Positions 14,363 to 19,782 of a stretch of 22,499 nt of DNA are shown here, in pieces (position 1 is the stretch's first letter; each line of letters starts with the position of its first letter). The notes under the pieces were generated by a model. It searched no databases, was not told the DNA's origin, and was given only the letters and a program-made list of their open reading frames with translations. A program made the position numbers and the translations under genes. The DNA comes from a virus: positions 1-22,499 of the IMG/VR virus record IMGVR_UViG_3300037842_000176. One strand, given 5' to 3'.

Positions 14363-14473
14363 ATGGGTGAATATGTATTCGGTATGGTTATTCTAGGATA
14401 TTTTGGATTGGTTGTTTATATGTGGGATGTTGATTCTCATAACGTAAAGGAAGTGAATAAATGTCAGAACTAA
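14363..14473 (+). CDS. Membrane microprotein (36 aa)
   Basis: This 36-residue frame has one hydrophobic span (residues 4-20, YVFGMVILGYFGLVVYM) followed by a polar tail. AAAGGATGG lies upstream of the ATG. It overlaps the next gene by 13 bases, whose ribosome binding site AAGGAAG lies inside it. The function is unknown. Confidence 0.45.
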   Translation: MGEYVFGMVILGYFGLVVYMWDVDSHNVKEVNKCQN

Positions 14474-14652
14474 TTAAAGAAGAATACATCCCATACATAT
14501 GGATGGTGATAATGGCAATAGTCGTTTTCATCAACCTATTATACCCCTGCAGGCATGAGAGAAGATTAAAAGAACTTGTTGCCGATATAGAGTATAAACG
14601 TGTGCCTGAGGATACGAAGGATTCCTCTGAGTTAAACAACGGAACTAAATAG
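14461..14652 (+). CDS. Single-span membrane small protein (63 aa)
   Basis: An acidic N-terminus is followed by a span at about 10-30 (YIPYIWMVIMAIVVFINLLY) and a charged tail (CRHERRLKELVADIEYKRVP). The ribosome binding site AAGGAAG is eight bases upstream. It is the last gene of the small-gene cluster before the 27-bp repeat at 14656. The function is unknown. Confidence 0.6.
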   Translation: MSELIKEEYIPYIWMVIMAIVVFINLLYPCRHERRLKELVADIEYKRVPEDTKDSSELNNGTK

Positions 14653-14655
14653 ACG

Positions 14656-14682
14656 TATGCTTTACGAATATAAGAACACCAC
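14656..14682 (+). repeat. 27-bp direct repeat, copy 1 (orphan 5' end of the 15346 gene)
   Basis: These 27 bases are identical to 15345-15371, the start of the 15346 gene. Here the frame MLYEYKNTT continues only to a stop at 14707. The copy lies immediately before the oxygenase gene at 14700, as expected if that gene was inserted at the 5' end of the 15346 gene and the target's first codons were duplicated. Confidence 0.85.
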
Positions 14683-14707
14683 CAGAATAGGAGATTATTA
14701 TGTTTGA
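14657..14707 (+). pseudogene. Truncated 5' remnant of the 15346 gene
   Basis: ATG at 14657 encodes nine residues identical to the N-terminus of the 15346 product (MLYEYKNTT), then diverges and stops after 16 residues. It also supplies the GGAG ribosome binding site (about 14689-14692) used by the oxygenase at 14700. It is most simply an insertion scar. Translation of this leader peptide could couple to the next gene. Confidence 0.5.
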
Positions 14708-15344
14708 GAAAGAAACATTATTCGGGTTTCCTGTGTATAAGGTTAAAGTTGACCCGAGATCATTTGATAAAGATAAAATTGTTGATGATATAACAGAAAA
14801 TTATAAGAGAAGTCCAACAAGAAGTCAGTTTCCTTATAATGACGCCGATTGGCACCATGGATTTGGATCTAGAGGTAATGACGATTTTATAACAATCGAT
14901 TTTACCCGACTCACCCTAATATATAACACAATCCTTGGCGATTTCTTTAATAACACATATGGTAGTCTTGGCAGATTTTTTTATGAATTTAATATCGCAA
15001 ATTACACAGCGAGTAAAACTGGACAGAGCATGCGACCCCACTCCCACCTACCGTCATCTTTTTCATGCGTACATTATTTGAAGTTTAATGAGCAGGAACA
15101 TATACCTGTTAAGTTCGAGAACCCTGGACACTATCATAAATATTCAGACAGTATCAATCCACAAGAACAAGATATTATGAGTAAGGATTTAACTACTAGC
15201 TATATGGCATGTGAATGGTCGCCAAATGTTGAGGAAAATGATATGATAATTTTCCCAGCAGCATTAGAGCACAGAGTCCCGATGCAGCAATCAGACGATC
15301 TCAGAATCTCTATCGTAACAAACATAGACATAACACTACCATAA
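14700..15344 (+). CDS. Putative 2OG-Fe(II) oxygenase (PF13759-like)
   Basis: This 214-residue protein resembles the phage 2OG-Fe(II) oxygenase family in which an HxH-type motif precedes a Ser-rich strand: MRPHSHLPSSFSCVHYLKF at 111-129, with His114 and His116. The distal part DMIIFPAALEHRV has His191, and LRISIVTNI has Arg202 for 2OG, about 11 residues later. The N-terminus (LFGFPVYKVKVD) is the usual start of this family. The substrate is unknown. The gene is bracketed by the 27-bp direct repeats and looks like a recent insertion. It ends one base before the 15346 ATG. Confidence 0.82.
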   Translation: MFEKETLFGFPVYKVKVDPRSFDKDKIVDDITENYKRSPTRSQFPYNDADWHHGFGSRGNDDFITIDFTRLTLIYNTILGDFFNNTYGSLGRFFYEFNIANYTASKTGQSMRPHSHLPSSFSCVHYLKFNEQEHIPVKFENPGHYHKYSDSINPQEQDIMSKDLTTSYMACEWSPNVEENDMIIFPAALEHRVPMQQSDDLRISIVTNIDITLP

Positions 15345-15371
15345 TATGCTTTACGAATATAAGAACACCAC
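15345..15371 (+). repeat. 27-bp direct repeat, copy 2
   Basis: Identical to 14656-14682; here it forms the base before the ATG and the first codons of the intact gene at 15346. The two copies bracket the oxygenase gene. Confidence 0.85.
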
Positions 15372-15669
15372 TACAAACGAAGTCTATTCACTCACACAGA
15401 CGTGGGAAGAAAAGGAACAATACTTAATAGACAACCCAGATGTTCAGTCGCACTTTAGTAAGATGCCTGGATTCATATCTGGTTCTGGGTTAGAAGGAAA
15501 ACTTGATGATGGTTGGAAAGAAAACCTTTCAAGGATTGCTGAAGCACATCCTCAATCTGCTCTTGCAGATAAGGTTGGTGGTCGAAGTGTTAAAGAAGCA
15601 AAGAAGCAATCTATTTTAAAGAAGCACGGTCTTGATAAGAAAAGTAATTATAATATGGGTGATATGTAA
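15346..15669 (+). CDS. Conserved T4-like phage protein (FmdB-like start)
   Basis: This 107-residue protein starts with MLYEYKNTTTNEVYSLTQTW, the beta-hairpin opening seen in FmdB-like small proteins and in a conserved protein of T4-like marine phages. The zinc-ribbon Cys residues of FmdB are absent. The middle (FISGSGLEGKLDDGWKENLS) and the basic end (EAKKQSILKKHGLDKK) fit the phage family as I remember it, often next to a PD-(D/E)XK nuclease gene as here. The precise role is unknown. Its 5' end is duplicated upstream at 14656. Confidence 0.7.
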   Translation: MLYEYKNTTTNEVYSLTQTWEEKEQYLIDNPDVQSHFSKMPGFISGSGLEGKLDDGWKENLSRIAEAHPQSALADKVGGRSVKEAKKQSILKKHGLDKKSNYNMGDM

Positions 15670-16334
15670 TGTTTCAACACACAGACTTTAAATTTGATGA
15701 GGTAGAAACTAAACAGATTAATGGCAAACGTCATTACATAACACCGAAAGGTAACTATCCCTCAATAACAACTGTATTAAGTATATTATCTAGAAAGGGT
15801 ATTGCTGAATGGAGGGCGAGGGTCGGTGAAGCAGAAGCAAATAAAGTTTCTACTCGTGCAGCCAGACAAGGCACTAACGTTCACTTGATGTGTGAGCAGT
15901 ATGTTAATAATGAATTAGACATCGGTAAGTTTATGCCTAATGAAAAGGCAATGTTCAATTCTATCAAACCTATCTTAGATGAACACATTGGAGAAGTTTA
16001 TGCGCAAGAAATACCTTTGTGGTCTAGTTATCTTGGTGTTGCTGGTAGAGTGGACTGCATTGCCGAATACGATGGTCGGCTCTCCGTTATTGATTACAAG
16101 ACATCTGGAAAACCTAAGAAGAAAGAATGGATTGGATCCTATTTTCAACAAGCATCTGCATACTGCGTTATGTTTGAAGAAAGAACCAAAACACCCATTG
16201 ACCAAATCGTTATCATCGTAGCAGTTGCTGATGGTACATCTCAAGTGTTCGTAGAGAAACGTGATAATCATATTATGGACTGTATCGACACTATCCACCA
16301 ATACTATCAAGAACAGATAGATATTAAATCCTAA
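15669..16334 (+). CDS. RecB-like PD-(D/E)XK nuclease
   Basis: This 221-residue protein has the core of a RecB/Cas4-type exonuclease. ARQGTNVHLMCEQY (65-78) carries the family GTxxH with His72. GRVDCIAEYDGRLSVIDYKTSGKPK (126-150) gives the catalytic Asp129, Asp142 and Lys144. YFQQASAYCVMF (about 158-169) is the usual QxxxY motif. The N-terminal part reads NYPSITTVLSIL, common in phage members. It probably acts in DNA recombination, repair or host DNA breakdown. It overlaps the previous gene by one base (TAATG). Promoter P5 begins after its stop. Confidence 0.9.
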   Translation: MFQHTDFKFDEVETKQINGKRHYITPKGNYPSITTVLSILSRKGIAEWRARVGEAEANKVSTRAARQGTNVHLMCEQYVNNELDIGKFMPNEKAMFNSIKPILDEHIGEVYAQEIPLWSSYLGVAGRVDCIAEYDGRLSVIDYKTSGKPKKKEWIGSYFQQASAYCVMFEERTKTPIDQIVIIVAVADGTSQVFVEKRDNHIMDCIDTIHQYYQEQIDIKS

Positions 16335-16339
16335 AAAAC

Positions 16340-16368
16340 TTTACTTTTTCCCACTTTCGTAGTATAAT
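16340..16368 (+). promoter_or_regulatory. Sigma70-type promoter P5 (TTTACT / TATAAT)
   Basis: TTTACT at 16340-16345 and TATAAT at 16363-16368 with a 17-bp spacer, in AGTATAATATA context. The expected start (about 16375) coincides with the first base of a 42-bp palindrome. It provides an early transcript for the 16475 gene. Confidence 0.78.
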
Positions 16369-16373
16369 ATAAC

Positions 16374-16415
16374 TATACATTAGAAAAGTCTAATATTAGA
16401 AATCTATAATGTATA
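16374..16415. repeat. 42-bp imperfect palindrome in the leader of the 16475 gene
   Basis: Two 21-bp arms meet at 16394/16395 and match at 17 of 21 positions, including the outer nine (TATACATTA/TAATGTATA) and the inner six (TCTAAT/ATTAGA). It can also fold as smaller hairpins (ATTAGA-AAAG-TCTAAT). It lies between the early promoter P5 and the late octamer at 16412. Confidence 0.8.
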
Positions 16416-16419
16416 AATA
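16412..16419 (+). promoter_or_regulatory. T4-type late promoter octamer TATAAATA
   Basis: This is an exact match to the T4 late promoter consensus recognised by gp55. Transcription would start at about 16426, giving a leader of about 50 bases to the ATG at 16475. The leader contains ACCAAC/GTTGGT (16436-16441 with 16451-16456), a 6-bp hairpin that ends nine bases before the AGGAG site. Confidence 0.65.
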
Positions 16420-16474
16420 GAAGTAAGTGAGGCAAACCAACCCTCTTTAAGTTGGTAAAATTTAGGAGAATTAA

Positions 16475-16771
16475 ATGAAAAATTTAATCGCAGCATTAAC
16501 AGTGCTTTTAACAATCGGTTCAGCAAACGCATTCTGGAATAACAATTCTTGGGACACACCTTGGAATAGTAATCACTCGAATGGTTACCAAGAAGATAAT
16601 GGTATCTTTGCATATAACAGTTATGATTTCTGGGATCCACGTTGGTACTCGCAAGAGTTTACTAACTTTGTAACAGAGATGGATGATGAGTTTAGTAATG
16701 ATGACTATTCAAAGCGTTCATACTACACGGTAGGTAATAACAACTTCCCAGCAGTAGATACTACTAAATAA
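16475..16771 (+). CDS. Exported Asn/aromatic-rich small protein (sulfur-globule-protein-like)
   Basis: This 98-residue precursor has a clear signal peptide, MKNLIAALTVLLTIGSANA, with cleavage predicted after Ala19. The mature part begins FWNNNSWDTPWNSNHSNGYQ and is rich in Asn, Trp, Tyr and Ser, with no Cys. Such composition recalls the small structural proteins that coat periplasmic sulfur globules in sulfur-oxidising bacteria, and the TusA and DsrC genes follow within 750 bases. The resemblance is compositional, so another envelope role is possible. The gene has both an early and a late promoter, AGGAG nine bases before the ATG, and a strong terminator behind it, so it can be expressed alone. 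Confidence 0.65.
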   Translation: MKNLIAALTVLLTIGSANAFWNNNSWDTPWNSNHSNGYQEDNGIFAYNSYDFWDPRWYSQEFTNFVTEMDDEFSNDDYSKRSYYTVGNNNFPAVDTTK

Positions 16772-16794
16772 GGATATAATAATATCTTAATTTG

Positions 16795-16818
16795 AGGAGT
16801 CCTTCGGGACTCCTTTTT
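16795..16818 (+). terminator. Rho-independent terminator (UUCG tetraloop)
   Basis: AGGAGTCC (16795-16802) pairs perfectly with GGACTCCT (16807-16814) across a TTCG loop, followed by a T-run to 16818. It is the only strong intrinsic terminator I see in the window and separates the exported-protein gene from tusA. Confidence 0.93.
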
Positions 16819-16827
16819 GGGTATAAT
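16819..16827 (+). promoter_or_regulatory. Candidate extended -10 promoter for tusA
   Basis: GGGTATAAT directly abuts the terminator T-run. The position for a -35 falls in the terminator stem and has no TTGACA-like sequence, as in the two 70-bp repeats. The tusA ATG is 17 bases downstream, with AAGGAG between them. Confidence 0.5.
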
Positions 16828-16843
16828 CAATAAGGAGTAATTT

Positions 16844-17068
16844 ATGGCAGATCAAACGTTAGACGCAAGTGGATTAAATTGTCCACTACCAATATTAAAG
16901 ACTAAGAAAGCATTAAATAAAATGGAGTCTGGTCAAATCTTAGAAGTTATTTCAACAGATGCAGGGTCAGTAAAGGATTTAGAAGCATTTTGTAATCAAA
17001 CAGGTAATAAATTAATTTCAACCGAAGAAGTTGCTGGAAAGTATCTCTTCACAATAGAGAGAGTATAA
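16844..17068 (+). CDS. tusA: TusA-family sulfur-carrier protein
   Basis: This 74-residue protein is a TusA/SirA-like sulfurtransferase. LDASGLNCPLPILKTKKAL contains the hallmark CPxP motif, with Cys13 as the persulfide-carrying residue at the start of the first helix. The rest follows the family fold, with EVISTDAGSVKDLEAFCNQTGN and a final strand. It carries sulfane sulfur between sulfurtransferases. In sulfur oxidisers it hands sulfur through DsrEFH to DsrC, and a DsrC gene lies 123 bases downstream. AAGGAG precedes the ATG. The stop overlaps the next small gene (TAATG). Confidence 0.93.
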   Translation: MADQTLDASGLNCPLPILKTKKALNKMESGQILEVISTDAGSVKDLEAFCNQTGNKLISTEEVAGKYLFTIERV

Positions 17069-17181
17069 TGAATATTAAAGAACAAGCAACGATGGCATTC
17101 ACAATGTGGAAAATGAATTGTCCAACACCAAGAGCATATAGATGGGTTGCGACTCATTTAAAAAATTTAGACACAAAATAG
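17068..17181 (+). CDS. Small protein between tusA and dsrC (37 aa)
   Basis: This 37-residue frame starts on the tusA stop (TAATG) and ends ten bases before the dsrC ATG. It is basic and helical, with the sequence MWKMNCPTPRAYRWVATHLK. The CPTP tetrapeptide looks like the CPxP of TusA, but there is no room for the TusA fold, so the likeness may be accidental. Its placement inside the sulfur cassette with coupled translation makes a role there plausible. It contains the only Cys that could serve as a sulfur or metal ligand. Confidence 0.55.
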   Translation: MNIKEQATMAFTMWKMNCPTPRAYRWVATHLKNLDTK

Positions 17182-17191
17182 GAGTACGAGT

Positions 17192-17515
17192 ATGGCACAG
17201 ATATTAGGTGTAGAAGTAGATGAAGAAGGTTTCTTAGTAGATCTTAAAGAATGGAATAAAGAAATCGCTATTGAAATGGCAAAGTCAGATGAGATTGAAT
17301 TAACAGAAGAACATTGGGAAGTATTAAACTTCCTACGTGACTACTATGAAGAATATCAAGTAGCGCCAGCAGTTAGAGTATTGACTAAGCAAATTAAAAA
17401 GACTATGGGAAAGGATAAAGGCAATTCAAAATACCTTTATGAGTTATTTCCATATGGACCAGGAAAGCAAGGTTGTAGGTTTGCTGGACTTCCGAAACCA
17501 ACTGGTTGTATCTAA
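17192..17515 (+). CDS. dsrC: DsrC/TusE-family sulfur-carrier protein, with both DsrC cysteines
   Basis: This 107-residue protein is a full-length DsrC-family member. EDGFL-type start (VDEEGFLVDLKEW), ELTEEHWEVLNFLRDYYEEY (36-55), the GKDKGNSKYLYELFP region (73-87) and GPGKQGCRFAGLPKPTGCI at the C-terminus all match. Both redox cysteines are present: Cys95 and penultimate Cys106, eleven residues apart. TusE proteins keep only the last Cys, so this is DsrC proper. DsrC carries the trisulfide or persulfide that links sulfur transfer to the Dsr sulfite reductase and membrane complex DsrMKJOP. Phage dsrC genes are known from SUP05 viruses. GGAG lies seven bases before the ATG. Confidence 0.95.
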   Translation: MAQILGVEVDEEGFLVDLKEWNKEIAIEMAKSDEIELTEEHWEVLNFLRDYYEEYQVAPAVRVLTKQIKKTMGKDKGNSKYLYELFPYGPGKQGCRFAGLPKPTGCI

Positions 17516-17628
17516 TGTTTGAGTCATTTTTAATGGGGGCAATACTATTCTTTGCCTTCTATATAACACAGCAAGATAGAAACTATTTCTGTCAAAAAGT
17601 ATGGAGTAAATTATGGAAACAAAAATAG
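17515..17628 (+). CDS. Membrane microprotein after dsrC (37 aa)
   Basis: This frame starts on the dsrC stop (TAATG) and overlaps the following gene by 16 bases. It has a hydrophobic span at about 4-17 (SFLMGAILFFAFYI), then a basic tail (KVWSKLWKQK) and one Cys. The function is unknown. It appears to be co-translated with dsrC. Confidence 0.5.
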   Translation: MFESFLMGAILFFAFYITQQDRNYFCQKVWSKLWKQK

Positions 17629-17882
17629 GAAAATTAGTAGGTGCTGGTATAGCGATTGTATTATGGATAGGGTTATTATTACTATCTAACTCTGCTAAGG
17701 CAGATTATATTACAATGGACGTAGATTCATCTGTACAAAGTGGCACGGTGGTATGTGATAGTGTTAAGAGTTGTTATGTTAAGACATTACAGATGGAGCA
17801 ACGTGGTTCTGCTCAATACTGTAACTCAGTTGTAATTAAGAGAGATGGTAGAGTAGTTTGGTTTAAAAACTATTATAGATAA
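17613..17882 (+). CDS. Exported small Cys-containing protein (89 aa)
   Basis: A basic N-terminus and long hydrophobic stretch (GAGIAIVLWIGLLLLSNSAKA) form a signal peptide with likely cleavage before Asp31. The mature 59 residues contain three Cys (CDSVKSC, then YCNS), consistent with a periplasmic disulfide or a redox or sulfur-binding site, and appear beta-rich (VVIKRDGRVVWFKNYYR). No family is recognised. It is the last gene of the sulfur cassette, and promoter P6 begins two bases after its stop. It could be a periplasmic partner of the sulfur genes or an unrelated envelope protein. Confidence 0.65.
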   Translation: METKIGKLVGAGIAIVLWIGLLLLSNSAKADYITMDVDSSVQSGTVVCDSVKSCYVKTLQMEQRGSAQYCNSVVIKRDGRVVWFKNYYR

Positions 17883-17883
17883 C

Positions 17884-17912
17884 TTTACAATTGATATGAA
17901 ATAGGGTATAAT
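17884..17912 (+). promoter_or_regulatory. Sigma70-type promoter P6 (TTTACA / TATAAT), possibly giving a leaderless mRNA
   Basis: TTTACA at 17884-17889 and TATAAT at 17907-17912 with a 17-bp spacer and GGGTATAATATA context. The expected transcription start (about 17919) falls at the ATG of the methyltransferase at 17920, which has no Shine-Dalgarno sequence. Confidence 0.75.
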
Positions 17913-17919
17913 ATACTTT

Positions 17920-19263
17920 ATGGATTTTGAATTATATAATTATTATGACCAACGAACAGTAAATAACGTTCCGTTCCTTAACTCTAAGGAATTCAAATAT
18001 ATAACAAACAAATGGGGCAAAGTAGAATGTAGAGAAACCCTCGCAGAATACATTGCCTCTAACCAATCTACATTTCCTTTTAATATTATCAATAAAAGGG
18101 CAATGGTTAAAAACTTTCTCAAATTGAATACTACTAGGTATGAGAAATACTTAACACCATCATCACCAGAAGTTGATAGTAATATTCTTGAGAAGTATGA
18201 TGACTACAAATACGATTATCATAGTAATGCATTAGGTATGGTTGACTGTCCTTCTGCACCATTTAATAGGGTATCTGATTATTTCATGAGGAAACTTAGA
18301 TGGTCTTGTCCATCATATGGACACAAGAGTCCAATTGAAGTGTGGGAAAATGGTGAAGCAAAGGAAATTTGGGGTGTGCTTGGAGTTCTGTGGCGAGGAG
18401 TTAATGGTACACATTTTAACGATGATGGTGAGTGCACTGCTGGGGAATTGTCGAGCAACTCATATGCCGTGGCATTCAGACTAGGTTCTTACATAGCAAC
18501 TCAATTCAAACCAATAGTAGCAAAGTCTGTATATGAGATGACAGATGCTAAACGTGTATTAGATACAAGTATGGGATGGGGAGATAGACTAGCAGGGTTC
18601 TTTGCGTCATCAGCAACAGAGTATATTGGTTGTGACCCAAACCCAAATACCTTTAAGATATATAAAACAATGGCAGTTGAGTATTCAAACATACTCTCTA
18701 ATGACCACACTATCACTGCTGATATTGAAGACTACTTTGAATTAGTCGGTGATAAAAAATCAATTAAAATATATCGTTGCGGTGCAGAGAATCTACCTTG
18801 GGATAGTATAAGCGATATAGATTGTGCATTCACCAGTCCACCATATTTTAGCACTGAGAGATATAACGAGGGTGGTGATAAAGAATCTGACCAGTCATGG
18901 AGTAAGTTTAATGAGTATAATAATTGGAGGGATGACTTCTACCTGCCAGTTGCTAAACACTCATTTGAATCATTATCTGATAAAGGATTCTTAATCGTGA
19001 ACATAATGGATCCTAAAATCAAAGGTGTTAGGTATTATTCGTGTGATGAATTAGTTGATTCGTTAAAGGATAAGTTTATTGGACAGTTTGGCATGAGGAT
19101 AATGCAAAGACCACAAGGTAGGCATTTATATTCAACTCCAGAAGAATTGAAGGAATATCTTAATAAGTCTTATATCGAAAACGTATGGTGTTTCAGTAAG
19201 AGTGATGAACCAATTGATTTGTTTAGAGAGTCAAGAGTAGCAACACTAGATTCTTTCTTTTAG
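17920..19263 (+). CDS. DNA methyltransferase (SPPY amino-methyltransferase)
   Basis: This 447-residue protein is predicted to methylate an exocyclic amino group in DNA (N4-cytosine or N6-adenine). The S-adenosylmethionine motif I is VLDTSMGWGDRLAGFFAS (213-230), and IGCDPNPNTFKIYK (236-249) is motif II. The catalytic motif IV is TSPPYF, with SPPY at 306-309. A 200-residue N-terminal extension, containing GVLWRGVNGTHFNDDG, may be a target-recognition region. No restriction enzyme is next to it, so it is probably a solitary modification enzyme that protects phage DNA or regulates it. The gene seems to be translated from a leaderless transcript, and its end overlaps the convergent metalloprotease by four bases. 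Confidence 0.88.
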   Translation: MDFELYNYYDQRTVNNVPFLNSKEFKYITNKWGKVECRETLAEYIASNQSTFPFNIINKRAMVKNFLKLNTTRYEKYLTPSSPEVDSNILEKYDDYKYDYHSNALGMVDCPSAPFNRVSDYFMRKLRWSCPSYGHKSPIEVWENGEAKEIWGVLGVLWRGVNGTHFNDDGECTAGELSSNSYAVAFRLGSYIATQFKPIVAKSVYEMTDAKRVLDTSMGWGDRLAGFFASSATEYIGCDPNPNTFKIYKTMAVEYSNILSNDHTITADIEDYFELVGDKKSIKIYRCGAENLPWDSISDIDCAFTSPPYFSTERYNEGGDKESDQSWSKFNEYNNWRDDFYLPVAKHSFESLSDKGFLIVNIMDPKIKGVRYYSCDELVDSLKDKFIGQFGMRIMQRPQGRHLYSTPEELKEYLNKSYIENVWCFSKSDEPIDLFRESRVATLDSFF

Positions 19264-19775
19264 TTAGTGACGATACCCATATCATTATAATCTTGTTTTA
19301 ACCATTCAAGCTCTAGTTCTCTATCTTGAGCATATAAATCTTCTACATCACCTTTAGTATCATTGATGATATCTAGTTTAGCAGTTCCATTAATGATAAC
19401 ATTTTTATGGTTTGCCATAGCACAATGATATATCTCATGTCCCATTATTGTCATTGCCTCTCTATCATCCCAAATCTCAGCAGGAATGATATGAACGAAG
19501 CAAACATCTTCATCTGGATTAACAACAGCAAACCCTCGTACACCAGCACCATCTGGTAATTTCTCACCAGTATTTTTTTCAAATGCTTCGTTTAACCTTT
19601 CGGGGAATTTGTATAATATAAGTTTAACAATGAAGTTAGTTCGTCCAATTTCGGATGTATCATCTCCTCCATACTTTGCTAGATTGAAGTCGTCAAGTGC
19701 TTCCACTTGTGAATATATTAGTGCGAATGCAAACCACACAAAGAATGTAATTACTATCTTGTCGAATACTCTCAT
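19260..19775 (-). CDS. Exported zinc metalloprotease (HExxH)
   Basis: This is the only convincing minus-strand gene. The 171-residue precursor has a signal peptide (FDKIVITFFVWFAFALIYSQVEA, cleavage near residue 26) and a zinc motif GHEIYHCAMANH. The His113-Glu114-xx-His117 pair is followed by His123, fitting HExxHx5H. The preceding strand VCFVHIIPAEI and the acidic tail are compatible with a small compact metallopeptidase; I cannot place it in a named family. It could cleave envelope or surface proteins. A late-promoter octamer lies on the minus strand at 19790-19783, so transcription should begin next to the ATG, leaving practically no leader. Confidence 0.75.
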   Translation of the reverse strand: MRVFDKIVITFFVWFAFALIYSQVEALDDFNLAKYGGDDTSEIGRTNFIVKLILYKFPERLNEAFEKNTGEKLPDGAGVRGFAVVNPDEDVCFVHIIPAEIWDDREAMTIMGHEIYHCAMANHKNVIINGTAKLDIINDTKGDVEDLYAQDRELELEWLKQDYNDMGIVTN

Positions 19776-19782
19776 AACTACT

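Noticed and set aside
15135-15142. CATAAATA, a near match to the late-promoter octamer
   Set aside because: The first base differs from TATAAATA and it lies inside the oxygenase coding region with no gene start just downstream.
16374-16470. Known riboswitch (for example a glutamine-type element, which I recall in marine phages) in the long leader
   Set aside because: The leader has hairpins but I cannot find the conserved core of any riboswitch class I know; recorded as a palindrome only.
16771-16794. TATAAT within 'aggatataataatatctt' as another promoter
   Set aside because: It lies just ahead of the strong terminator, has no -35 partner, and transcription from it would stop at 16818.
17068-17181. 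Reading the 37-residue frame as a second TusA because of its CPTP
   Set aside because: The frame is half the size of TusA and lacks the rest of the fold; kept only as an unknown small protein.
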